64,000 nucleotides of DNA from Nocardia tengchongensis. GTDB taxonomy: Bacteria > Actinomycetota > Actinomycetes > Mycobacteriales > Mycobacteriaceae. The first letter of the stretch is position 1, and each line of letters starts with the position of its first letter. The stretch is from contig NZ_CP074371.1 in the NCBI RefSeq assembly GCF_018362975.1, positions 7,502,001 to 7,566,000 of the forward strand. Direction: 5' to 3'. This document shows, in pieces, positions 56,557-64,000 of the stretch. Both the position numbers and the translations under genes were made by a program. The notes under the pieces are model-generated. The model searched no databases, had not been told where the DNA came from, and worked only from the letters and a program-made list of their open reading frames with translations.

Positions 56557-57750
56557 TCATCCCGGTTTGCCCGGAGCGGGACGAGCCGCCGAAGTCACCG
56601 GAGCTGCCGGCGTCACCGGAGCTGCCGAAGTCGCCTGAGTTGGCGCTTCGATCACGATGGGCGAGTCCGGGCCGAAGGCCATCCCGAAGCGGGGGCGGCC
56701 GTCGGGGCCGAAGTACATGGGCTGCACCCGAATACTGCGGCCCTCCCAGCCGGTGCCGGGCTCGAGGCGGGCGTGATAGGTGATCCACGGGTGGCCGTCG
56801 ATGGTGAGGAATCCGTTGTGCCCCGGGGCGATCGCGCCGGGGCCACCGGGCAGCATGGGTCCGCCGGATTTGGTCCAGGCCTTGGGGTCCAGGGGATTTC
56901 CGCCGCGCGCCAATTCGAGCAGGCCGATCCGGTAGGTGTCGTCGAAGCTGGCGTTGGCGGAGAAGGTGGCGAAGAGGCGGCCGTCGGGCGCGATCAGCGG
57001 CTGCGGGGCCTCGTTGATCTTCAGATCCGCGTCGTTGGGGACGGTTTCCCAGTCCGCGGTCGGGGTGGCGATGCTGACGCGGTCGCCGACCGGTGTCATC
57101 GGATCCGACATCCGGACCACGCAAATGTCCTGTACGCGTGTGTCTTCGGGGTCGTGGAGGCAGGACCAGAAGTAGTAGCCGACATTCTCGTACTGCTGGT
57201 AGGTGCCGTCGATGGCCCAGCCGCCGGGCAGATTCAGCGGCCCGAGATAGTCGTAGGGACCGGTGGGATCGTCACCGGTGGAACGCAATGCGTACATCCG
57301 ATGGGACTCGTTGCTGTCGTCGGACTGCCCCGCGAAATAGATCCACCACCGGTCGCCGATGTGCACCAGTTCCGGCGCCCAGATCTTGGTGCACGCGGGC
57401 GCGGGGCAGGCGGGGTGCTCCCACACCACCTTCGGCTCGCTCTTGCCCAACCCGCCGAGCGTGTCCGAGCTGCGGATCACGATGTTGTCGTTGTTGTAGA
57501 AGTCGCCCTGCACCAAGTGGAATCGGCCTTGGTAGTACGCCATGCTCGGGTCGGCTCCGGGCGCCAGCACCGGATTGGCGAATTCCTCGCCGGGCGGCCC
57601 GGATGCGGGCGCCTGCGCCGCACCCACACCGACGACCGTGGACCCGATCGCCACCGTCACCGCACCCGCGACCGCCAGAGCGCTGCGCCACCCCGTGAAC
57701 CTCACCGCTCCGGCGGGGAGCGAACCGATCAGGGCGACGCGGCGATTCAT
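56557..57750 (-). CDS. Secreted glycoside hydrolase family 43 protein
   Basis: A 397-residue exported enzyme with a five-bladed propeller. Signal peptide: ALAVAGAVTVAIGSTVVGVGAAQA-like stretch near residues 25-48. GH43 catalytic positions are Asp in APGADPSMAYY, Glu in CTKIWAPELVHIG, and Asp in WAIDGTYQQYENVGYYFW. Members act on arabinans and xylans; in mycolic-acid bacteria the wall arabinogalactan is a possible substrate. The tail is Pro/Ala/Thr-rich. Confidence 0.83.
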   Translation of the reverse strand: MNRRVALIGSLPAGAVRFTGWRSALAVAGAVTVAIGSTVVGVGAAQAPASGPPGEEFANPVLAPGADPSMAYYQGRFHLVQGDFYNNDNIVIRSSDTLGGLGKSEPKVVWEHPACPAPACTKIWAPELVHIGDRWWIYFAGQSDDSNESHRMYALRSTGDDPTGPYDYLGPLNLPGGWAIDGTYQQYENVGYYFWSCLHDPEDTRVQDICVVRMSDPMTPVGDRVSIATPTADWETVPNDADLKINEAPQPLIAPDGRLFATFSANASFDDTYRIGLLELARGGNPLDPKAWTKSGGPMLPGGPGAIAPGHNGFLTIDGHPWITYHARLEPGTGWEGRSIRVQPMYFGPDGRPRFGMAFGPDSPIVIEAPTQATSAAPVTPAAPVTSAARPAPGKPG

Positions 57751-57854
57751 GTGCAGTCCCATCCCTTCGCGGAGCCAGTGAATCACCAGCAACGCTACTG
57801 CCCGGAAACACCGTGATCGGCCATCGCCACTCCGCGGCCGCGACCTCGGATCGC

Positions 57855-58124
57855 TCAGCCGGGATCGCGCAGCAGGTGGTTCACCGCGCCCGCCACCACC
57901 CGATAGGCGAGCCAGGCCGGGACGACGACCAGCACGATCAGGCGCAATGCCGACACCGTGGCGGCGAAGAGCAGGTAGCCGAGGCCCATGCCGCCGGGCG
58001 AACCGAATCCGTGGCTCTCCGACACCGACGCCAGGACCGGGCGCAGGGCGAGGTACAGCACGACGGGGATCAGCGGGAAGCGGATCAGCCGCCAGACGGC
58101 GTGCAGCCGGGCGGGCGGTTTCAT
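57855..58124 (-). CDS. Small membrane protein, 89 residues
   Basis: Two membrane segments (LIRFPLIPVVLYLALRPVL and LLFAATVSALRLIVLVVVPAW) and a basic N-terminus. Its ATG overlaps the stop of the upstream gene (ATGA), so they are co-translated. No family recognised. Confidence 0.7.
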   Translation of the reverse strand: MKPPARLHAVWRLIRFPLIPVVLYLALRPVLASVSESHGFGSPGGMGLGYLLFAATVSALRLIVLVVVPAWLAYRVVAGAVNHLLRDPG

Positions 58125-59296
58125 CGCGCCAGCTCCGGCCCGGAGGTGAGGAAGGCGAGCAACAGTGCGTTGCCGATCGCCCCGCCGTTCGCGAAGCGCA
58201 GCCGGTTCCCGCTGCGCAGCGGCAGGCCGGTGAGGTCGGTGGTGCGGAAAATGCGGGTGAACACGTCGCGGTGGCCGAAGGCGCGGGCGGGGGCGAGCGC
58301 GAATGCGGTGGCCGACACCGAGATTCCGAGGATCACCGGACCGCTGTCGATGTCCCCGGGGCCGTCGGAGCCGCCGCCGTATTCGTGGATCGCGCCGAAT
58401 CCGAGCACGCTGCGCTCCTCCCGGAACAGTCCGGTCGCCAGCTGTTCGGCGAGCGCCCGGTCCGCGAAGCCGGCGAAGTAGGCCGCCAGTCCGGTGCCGG
58501 AGGCGCGCGGGGCGTCGTGCGCGCGCCCGTCGGCACCCATGCGTTGCAGCACCAGCCCGGAGCCCGGGTCGATCTGGACCGCGCGGACCTGCCGGGCCCA
58601 GTGCGCGAGGACCGCGCTGTGGTCGGCGCCGGTCGCGCGGCCGTGCACGGCGATCGCGGCGGCGACGGCGGCCACATCGGTCGGGTAGGCCTCGCCGGGG
58701 AGGGTGTCGATCAGCGCGGTCGGCGAGGCGAGCAGCCGCCGCTCGTAGGAGGCGACGAGCGCGTCCTGCCGGGCGGCGAGGTCGGGCGGAAAGGCCGGAT
58801 CGACCAGGCGGGCCATCCCCAGGGCGAGGGCCGGGTAGGAGAGGTAGGCGTGCCCGTTCCCGGAGTCGGGCACGGTCACGCCGTCCTCGCCGTGCCAGGC
58901 GGCGGTGAATACCGGCCGCATCTCGGGCAGCAGTGTCTTGGCGGCCGCGCGGGTCGCGACGGGGGCGTATCGGTCGCGCCATTCGGGGTGCGCCAGCGAG
59001 ATCTGCGCCAGGCCGAGCGCGATCATCTGATGTGCGATCAGTCCCCACATGCCGGTCAGCTCGCCGCCCGATCCGTGCGCGCGCTGCTGATCGTCGGCGG
59101 ACTCGAAGGCCACCGACTCCTCGGCCAGCGCGCGCACCCGTCCCGGATCCCCGCGGAACCAGGCGTCGGCGTCGCGGCCGCACCACCAGCTCGGCAACAG
59201 ACCCGCGATCGTCACCGCCGCCACGACACCGGCCACCAGGGCGAGCGGACGGCGAAACCTGTGTGAGCGGCGTGACACGCCGTCCGGACTCCCCAT
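58121..59296 (-). CDS. Membrane-anchored alpha-helical barrel-like protein, possibly linalool dehydratase/isomerase-like
   Basis: A 391-residue protein with an N-terminal membrane anchor (RPLALVAGVVAAVTIAGLLPSW) and a large extracytoplasmic domain rich in helices. ELTGMWGLIAHQMIALGLAQ, DSGNGHAYLSYPALALGMAR and GDIDSGPVILGISVSATAFA resemble the LinD-type (alpha/alpha)6 fold, but I am not certain. ATG 59296 gives a standard Arg-rich n-region. It is coupled to the small membrane protein after it. Confidence 0.6.
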   Translation of the reverse strand: MGSPDGVSRRSHRFRRPLALVAGVVAAVTIAGLLPSWWCGRDADAWFRGDPGRVRALAEESVAFESADDQQRAHGSGGELTGMWGLIAHQMIALGLAQISLAHPEWRDRYAPVATRAAAKTLLPEMRPVFTAAWHGEDGVTVPDSGNGHAYLSYPALALGMARLVDPAFPPDLAARQDALVASYERRLLASPTALIDTLPGEAYPTDVAAVAAAIAVHGRATGADHSAVLAHWARQVRAVQIDPGSGLVLQRMGADGRAHDAPRASGTGLAAYFAGFADRALAEQLATGLFREERSVLGFGAIHEYGGGSDGPGDIDSGPVILGISVSATAFALAPARAFGHRDVFTRIFRTTDLTGLPLRSGNRLRFANGGAIGNALLLAFLTSGPELAR

Positions 59297-59567
59297 GTCT
59301 CCGAACGTACCTGGATTCGCGCACCAGATGCCATGCGCGACGGTGGGTTTCGAATATTTCGAGCGTTCTCACACTGCGCGCGAAAGCTATTCCGGTCGAT
59401 CGTCCGAAATACGACGCGGTCATTTACCGGACCACCGCGCCAAGCAGGGTTGAAACACAATCCGGCGCTTTGTTCGTTAATCCGGGATATTACCCTCGCG
59501 TAGCCGGGGCGGCGGGTGCATTCTGGAGAAGAGAAAGGAATCTTCGCTGCTCGAGGGAGGTAAGGAC

Positions 59568-59927
59568 ATGGTCAGGGTGACAGCGGTCGAACAGGACGGT
59601 CAGCACTGGCATCCGCATCCCGGTGACGCTATCGAGGACCCGCGAGAAGGCGCGGCGCTGGTGATGTGCCTGCTCGGGATCGCGGCCTTCGGCATGACGA
59701 TCGTGGCGGCCGCGTCGAAATTCTACGGCTGGGCGCTCGTCGGCGGGATTGCCGCTGCGGTGCTGATTGTTTCGGGCCTGTTGTTGATCCGGTTCGAATA
59801 CTTCCGCGAATTCAAACGGGAGCAGCAGGTCGGGCGCAGGGGCCACAACCCGTTGGTCCGCGCCGAGTACCGGCCGCGCCAGCTCAGCTCGTGGCAGGTC
59901 CGGAAGGGCGAAGGCATCGAGTCGTGA
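59568..59927 (+). CDS. Small membrane protein, UsfY-like
   Basis: A 119-residue protein with two membrane helices (GAALVMCLLGIAAFGMTIVA and VGGIAAAVLIVSGLLLIRF) and a basic tail. GAGGGAGGTAAGG before ATG 59568 is among the best ribosome sites in the window. The layout is like mycobacterial UsfY, linked there with SigF; no sigma genes are near. The 271 bp before it, up to 59296, show no other gene. Confidence 0.6.
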   Translation: MVRVTAVEQDGQHWHPHPGDAIEDPREGAALVMCLLGIAAFGMTIVAAASKFYGWALVGGIAAAVLIVSGLLLIRFEYFREFKREQQVGRRGHNPLVRAEYRPRQLSSWQVRKGEGIES

Positions 59928-59968
59928 CCGGCTGACCGGCCACGACCCGACACCGAGCTTCGCTCCCG

Positions 59969-60688
59969 CTACTTCGCCGGAGCCGGGGTGAACGGCTGGT
60001 TGATGGTGGTGAAGTACTGGATCGCGGCGGCGATGGCCACCGGGGCGGTCACCAGGAGCAGGCCGCCGATCGCGCCGAGCGCGCCCATGGCGGCGGCGCC
60101 CGCAAGGCAGCCCACGACCGCGCCGGGCAGGAAGGAGAACAGGCCGCCGATGATGCCGGTGGCCAGCGTGGCACCGCCGCCGACGGCGATGCCGCCCAGC
60201 GCGCAGCCGACGGCCGCGCCGCCGACGCCGCCGACCAGCGTGCCGATGGTCGCGCCGACGGAGATGGTGTCCTTCATGCGGTTCCACGCCGCCTGCTCGC
60301 GGTCGTAGGGGGTCTTCCAGGGGGCGGTGTCCTCGAAGGGCAGCGCGACCGGTTGATAGGCCGCGTGCTTCAGATCGAGCTGCGGCGTCAAAGTGACAGT
60401 GCGGTCCCGGATTTCGGCCGCGATCGGGAAAACGAAGTCGTCCACGCGGAAAGTCAGCTCGGTTCCGGCAACAACCGAGCCATCGGCTCCCTTGATCTTG
60501 AAAACGCCATTCTCCACGTCCATCGAGCCGATGTCGGTGGAAATAACCGCCGATCGGTCGGTGGCGGATGCCGTGTAGTGAATGGCACCGACGTCACCCA
60601 CCTCTCGGTCGGCGTTCGCTGTTCCTGCGGTAATTGCTGTGACGGCGGCCACCAATGCGGTAACGGCTGCGAATCCACTCTTGCGCAC
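59969..60688 (-). CDS. Secreted protein with Gly-rich hydrophobic C-terminus (Nocardia type, DUF8020-like)
   Basis: A 239-residue exported protein: signal peptide (AAVTALVAAVTAITAGTANA), a beta-rich domain IHYTASATDRSAVISTDIGS to LTPQLDLKHAAYQPVALP, then long Gly/Ala hydrophobic stretches that look membrane-inserting. I recall many paralogues of this type in Nocardia only. GTG 60688 has GAGGT upstream. It may be an envelope protein; no function is established. Confidence 0.72.
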   Translation of the reverse strand: MRKSGFAAVTALVAAVTAITAGTANADREVGDVGAIHYTASATDRSAVISTDIGSMDVENGVFKIKGADGSVVAGTELTFRVDDFVFPIAAEIRDRTVTLTPQLDLKHAAYQPVALPFEDTAPWKTPYDREQAAWNRMKDTISVGATIGTLVGGVGGAAVGCALGGIAVGGGATLATGIIGGLFSFLPGAVVGCLAGAAAMGALGAIGGLLLVTAPVAIAAAIQYFTTINQPFTPAPAK

Positions 60689-60929
60689 TTGATTTACCTC
60701 GTTTGAGTAGGCCCGCGTAATTAAACCTCATCGCAGGGTCAGTTAGTGATAAGCAAACTCTAAGTCGGTTCTCAGCGGATCGGCAATGCATATTTGCCAT
60801 AAGTGACTCGTTACACATCCGTGGCTTTACCGTTGCGCGCCAAGTGAATCCGCCGTTCATTCAGTTGTATTCAATATGTCTAGAAGGTGAACATGCGGTG
60901 TTCCCGCGAACCGACCGGGCTGGATTTGA

Positions 60930-61042
60930 CAAGCACCCCACCCGGGCTCACCATTGCCCAGTCAGCACCTCGCTAGGCGAGGCTCCTGTACGAACACAGG
61001 CCACTGATCCGACGACGTCGAGAGACGCCCAGGGTTAGGACA
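60930..61042 (+). ncRNA. M-box (ykoK leader) magnesium riboswitch
   Basis: The conserved core is recognisable: CGCTAGGCGAGGCTCCTG (60971-60988), the hairpin with GTACGAACAC followed by AGGCCACTG, and GACGTCGAGAGACGCCC (61014-61030). These follow the M-box order in which Mg2+ compacts three parallel helices and lowers expression. The 5' boundary is estimated. It precedes an Nramp-related Mg transporter, a known M-box target type. Confidence 0.83.
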
Positions 61043-61067
61043 GATCACCCCGGATTAAGGGGTGATC
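61043..61067 (+). promoter_or_regulatory. Hairpin directly after the M-box
   Basis: GATCACCCC (61043-61051) and GGGGTGATC (61059-61067) form a perfect 9-bp stem with a 7-base loop. It could be the expression-platform stem: either a terminator without U-tract, or a lid on a GTG at 61062. Confidence 0.6.
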
Positions 61068-61252
61068 CGAAGTGGCTTCCCCGGGCCGCGAGCCCCCGGA
61101 TACGTCGTGCAGTGCCGAAGCTCTGACGAGAGGGGTGCGGGGCCTTCGCTGTTCGTGTGCGCGGCCCTGATTCCTTCTTGCCGTGCGCGTTGCGACACCA
61201 CGATCAGCGACGTCCCCGTACGTCTCGGCGGCAAGGAGGTGAGGGACGAACC

Positions 61253-61336
61253 ATGAGTTCCGGCGATAGTCCGTATCCGAGTACGTATTTCACGTTCTCG
61301 ACGTCCCCGGCCCGCCGCATTCCGGTCACCGGCTGA
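61253..61336 (+). CDS. Possible 27-residue leader peptide before the Mg transporter
   Basis: ATG 61253 follows AAGGAGGTGAGGG (61233-61245), a strong ribosome site. The product, starting MSSGDSPYPSTYFTFST and ending RRIPVTG, is Pro/Ser/Thr-rich. Its ATG overlaps the TGA of a 64-codon frame starting with GTG 61062 (ATGA). Short Pro-containing leader ORFs act in Mg2+ control of mgtA/mgtC in enterobacteria, so a similar role is possible but unproven here. The remaining 145 bp to the transporter show no other gene. Confidence 0.45.
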   Translation: MSSGDSPYPSTYFTFSTSPARRIPVTG

Positions 61337-61481
61337 CCCGTTCCCGCTCGAGCTGCCCCGGCGCACCCTGCGCCGGCGTCGGCGCGCGCCGTGGTCCGGT
61401 CGCTCGCTGCCCGAAATCGGTTGCCGCCGGGCGCATTCCGCATGCCCGCAGAAACCGCTGATCGAAAGCGAGGGACAGGCC

Positions 61482-63257
61482 ATGGCCTTCTTCGCGAACG
61501 GCTCCGGCCGCCGCACCTCCACCGTCGCCGCCTCCGGCGCCACCGCCACTCCGCCCGGTGACACCGCCGGCCTGGCGGGCGCCGTCATGGACAGCGCCCA
61601 CGTCGGCGACATCGTCGGCGCGTTCGGCTCCATCGGCCGCCACGACACCCTCGAAGGGCGCTCGCGCCTCCAGCGTTTCCGCATGCTGCTGGCCATCATC
61701 GGCCCCGGCCTGATCGTCATGGTCGGCGACAACGACGCCGGTGGCGTGGCCACCTACGCGCAGGCCGGGCAGAACTACGGCATGGCCCTGGCCTGGACGC
61801 TGATCCTGCTGATCCCGGTGCTGTATGTGAACCAGGAGATGGTGGTCCGCCTGGGCGCGGTCGCCGGAGTCGGCCACGCGCGCTTGATCTTCGACCGCTT
61901 CGGCAAGTTCTGGGGCGTGTTCAGCGTGGGCGATCTGTTCGTGGTCAACGCGCTCACCATCGTCACCGAATTCATCGGTGTCTCCATGGCGCTCAGCTAC
62001 TTCGGGCTGCCCAAGGACGTGGCCGTGCCGCTGGCCGCCGTCGGGTTGTTCGCCATGGTGGCGGGCGGATCGTTCCAGCGCTGGGAGCGGTTCCTGTTCG
62101 GGCTGATCGCGCTGAACATCGTCATGTTCCCGCTGGCATTCCTGGTGCACCCCAACCGATCCCAGGTCGCGCACGGCTTCGTACCGTCGTTCCCGGGCGG
62201 CCTGAACTCGACGCTGCTGCTGCTCATCGTCGCCATCGTGGGCACCACCGTCGCGCCCTGGCAGCTGTTCTTCCAGCAGTCCAATATCGTCGACAAGCGC
62301 ATCACCCCGCGGTGGATCCGCTACGAGCGCATCGATCTGTGGGTCGGCATCGTGGTGGTGATGGCCGGGGCCGTCGCCATCATGACGGCCACCACCTTCG
62401 GGCTCGGCGGCACCGTCGCGGCCGGGAATTTCACCGATGCGGGCGCGGTGGCGCGGGCGCTGCACGACCATGCCGGGCCCACGGTGGGCGCGCTGTTCGC
62501 GCTGCTGCTGCTGGACGCGTCGCTGATCGGGGCGAACGCGGTGGGTCTGGCCACCACCTACGCGCTCGGCGACACCTTGGGCAAGCGGCATTCGCTGCAC
62601 TGGAAGATCTCCGAGGCGCCGGCGTTCTACGCGGGTTACGCGGCGCTGCTGGCGCTCGCGGCGGCGGTGTCGTTCAGCCCCGATCACGTGCTGGGCCTGC
62701 TCACCCAGGGCGTGCAGGCGCTGGCGGGGGTGCTGCTGCCCTCGGCGACGGTCTTCCTGGTGCTGCTCTGCAATGACAAGGCGGTGCTGGGGCCGTGGGT
62801 GAACACGGTGCGGCAGAACATCGTCGCGGGCGTGATCGTGTGGTCGCTGGTGCTGTTGTCGCTGGCACTGACCGCCGCGACCTTCTTCCCCGGCATCACC
62901 ACCGCGAACCTGGAGCTGGGTTTCGGCGGGGGTGTGCTGGTGGGCGTGCTCGGCGGCGCGGGCATGCTGATCGCCTGGCAGCGCGGCCGGCGCCGGGAAA
63001 CCGAGCGCACGGCAAAGGAATTCGGGAATCTGGATCCGGATCAGGTGGAGGAGCTCGAGGCCACCCGGCTGACACGGGACGAGCGCAGGGCCATCCTGCG
63101 GGCCGATCGCGACACCTGGCGCACCCCCGCGCTGGACACCTTGGAGCGTCCGGCGTTCTCCCCGGGACGCACCGCGGGCATGCTGGCCTTGCGCGGATAC
63201 CTGCTGGTGGCTGTGATCCTGGTGGGGGTCAAGGTGGTTCAGGCCATCGGCAGCTGA
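61482..63257 (+). CDS. Nramp-related magnesium transporter (NRMT-like)
   Basis: A 591-residue protein with about 11 membrane segments. Ordinary Nramp metal carriers have DPGN in helix 1 and MPH in helix 6. Here helix 1 reads GDNDAGGVATY (Asp83-Gly87) and helix 6 reads GTTVAPWQLFFQQS (255-268), the pattern of the Mg-transporting NRMT branch. The M-box upstream agrees with magnesium rather than manganese or iron. The N-terminal 60 residues are a polar cytosolic arm and the C-terminus adds a charged segment. GAGGGA precedes ATG 61482. Confidence 0.85.
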   Translation: MAFFANGSGRRTSTVAASGATATPPGDTAGLAGAVMDSAHVGDIVGAFGSIGRHDTLEGRSRLQRFRMLLAIIGPGLIVMVGDNDAGGVATYAQAGQNYGMALAWTLILLIPVLYVNQEMVVRLGAVAGVGHARLIFDRFGKFWGVFSVGDLFVVNALTIVTEFIGVSMALSYFGLPKDVAVPLAAVGLFAMVAGGSFQRWERFLFGLIALNIVMFPLAFLVHPNRSQVAHGFVPSFPGGLNSTLLLLIVAIVGTTVAPWQLFFQQSNIVDKRITPRWIRYERIDLWVGIVVVMAGAVAIMTATTFGLGGTVAAGNFTDAGAVARALHDHAGPTVGALFALLLLDASLIGANAVGLATTYALGDTLGKRHSLHWKISEAPAFYAGYAALLALAAAVSFSPDHVLGLLTQGVQALAGVLLPSATVFLVLLCNDKAVLGPWVNTVRQNIVAGVIVWSLVLLSLALTAATFFPGITTANLELGFGGGVLVGVLGGAGMLIAWQRGRRRETERTAKEFGNLDPDQVEELEATRLTRDERRAILRADRDTWRTPALDTLERPAFSPGRTAGMLALRGYLLVAVILVGVKVVQAIGS

Positions 63258-63345
63258 ACCCCGGGCCGTCGGTGGCCCGGACAGAACCCGACATCTCGGG
63301 TGGGCCGGCGCGGGACTTCCGCGTCGGCCGCGTCGGCCGGGTCGG

Positions 63346-63623
63346 TCAGAGTTCGTCGAGCTCCGGGATCGGGGGCAGGACCGGCTCGGGCCATTCCTCC
63401 AGGGTCGCCACCTGGAGATGGATGAAGGCCGCGATGCGGTGGCGGGCCGAGGACGGAAGTCGCTCGATATCGGCCGCGCTCAGGACGTGTGTGCGCCGAA
63501 AGAATGGGGCTGGGGCGCTTCGGGGTCGGGCGTTTCGGGAACAACCTCTAGCTTCGCCCGCGAAGCAGTGGCCGGAATGACTGGTTCATCCGGGTCTGCG
63601 GCAGCGGCGGCGGTTCGCACCAT
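63346..63623 (-). CDS. Small conserved hypothetical protein (apparent frameshift at 63512)
   Basis: About 92 residues. Starts MVRTAAAAADPDEPVIPATA and, after a one-base correction in GGGG 63512-63515, continues FFRRTHVLSAADIERLPSSA and ends VLPPIPELDEL. The second half looks like a short folded domain with a helical RHRIAAFIHLQVATLEEW stretch. No family name is known to me. Confidence 0.5.
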
Positions 63624-63850
63624 TCCGTGACCATAACCCTCTGATAACGCACGCGGGACGCGTTGGCGCACTTGTGTCTTCGCGCTGCGAATTCAGCGAA
63701 GCCATTGTAAAGGCACTTTGAATGTGCTGGCAGACATGGCCGTCCGGAAATCCGGTCGGCCCGCGCCGGAAGACTATGGTGATCGGCGTCACTCTGTCAA
63801 CACATGGGACAAAACTCCCCGAAGTGACAGCGGAAACCCGATGGAATGCC

Positions 63851-64000
63851 TCAGATCGGGCGGCACGCAATGGCATACAAATCTCGCGCCGGACCGGTCG
63901 GCTTCTGACCGATCGGCCACACCGCCCGCAACTGCCGTTCCAGATCCAGACCCGCCACGCCGGGCGACACCAGAATTCCCTCGGCCAGCTCGGTCGCGAC
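63851..64000 (-). CDS. C-terminal end of a protein running out of the window
   Basis: Forty-nine codons are visible, ending RDLYAIACRPI before TGA at 63851; the gene continues beyond 64000. Codon use is normal for the window. The fragment (GVAGLDLERQLRAVWPIGQK) is too short to name. The 227 bp between it and the gene at 63623 are lower in G+C and probably carry a promoter for the latter. Confidence 0.6.
   Translation of the reverse strand, partial: VATELAEGILVSPGVAGLDLERQLRAVWPIGQKPTGPARDLYAIACRPI

Noticed and set aside
61062..61256. 64-codon frame after the M-box as a confident gene
   Set aside because: Its GTG lies within a hairpin and its product has no recognisable feature; it is kept only as part of the leader hypothesis.

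Overview
The window is high-GC actinobacterial chromosome. It most likely comes from Nocardia or a close mycolic-acid relative. Three things support this: GTG/TTG starts and strong third-position GC bias; a secreted glycine-rich protein of a type I associate with Nocardia (59969-60688); and a gene order that follows the Mycobacterium tuberculosis Rv2464c-Rv2478c block (nei1, rpiB, a DsbA-like mycothiol nitroreductase, pepN, DUF5130, ctaJ, HNH, glbO, aglA, Rv2474c-like, thioesterase, NAD-Gdh, ettA, ssb). Gene orders in M. tuberculosis are recalled, not searched.

Layout. 1-5.6 kb: a PAP2 lipid enzyme running in from the left edge, a GT87 mannosyltransferase, a 23-bp tandem repeat array that meets the truncated 5' end of a DUF4143 ATPase, then a MerR regulator divergent from a stand-alone AcpM-like carrier protein and an SRPBCC protein across a MerR-type promoter. 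5.7-11.4 kb: a Tat-lipoprotein sulfatase with its formylglycine-generating enzyme, small membrane proteins, a TetR regulator and a 38-residue basic protein. 11.5-23.4 kb: nei1-rpiB, M48 protease, DsbA-like protein, ferredoxin reductase, a DGPF protein with an ECF42 sigma factor, AraC/oxidoreductase pair, purC, pepN. 23.4-25.5 kb: a 44-residue Ser/Thr/Cys-containing peptide gene, a clpP3-clpP4 pair in which the second subunit lacks the catalytic serine, and a PopR/ClgR-like regulator ending in Leu-Ala-Ala. 25.6-34.6 kb: DUF5130-ctaJ, an aglA-glbO-HNH block inverted relative to M. tuberculosis, MarR and XRE-cupin regulators with their targets, azlCD, a dienelactone hydrolase, a thioesterase. 34.5-45.2 kb: NAD-glutamate dehydrogenase, ettA, ssb, a threonine-dehydratase-like enzyme and a CopD-CtaG copper/cytochrome oxidase protein. 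45.4-53.8 kb: tRNA-Arg(TCT), a HAD lipoprotein, and an ethanolamine catabolism cluster (eutB-eutC-permease; permease-IclR). 54-60.7 kb: HxlR, thioesterase, D,D-carboxypeptidase, GH43 and several envelope proteins. 60.9-63.3 kb: an M-box magnesium riboswitch, a short leader ORF and an Nramp-related Mg transporter.

Ten protein-coding genes carry eleven apparent small indels, ten of them at short runs of identical bases. Because conserved housekeeping genes such as ettA and gdh are among them, and because one-base corrections restore family-length proteins, most are probably sequence errors rather than real pseudogenes.
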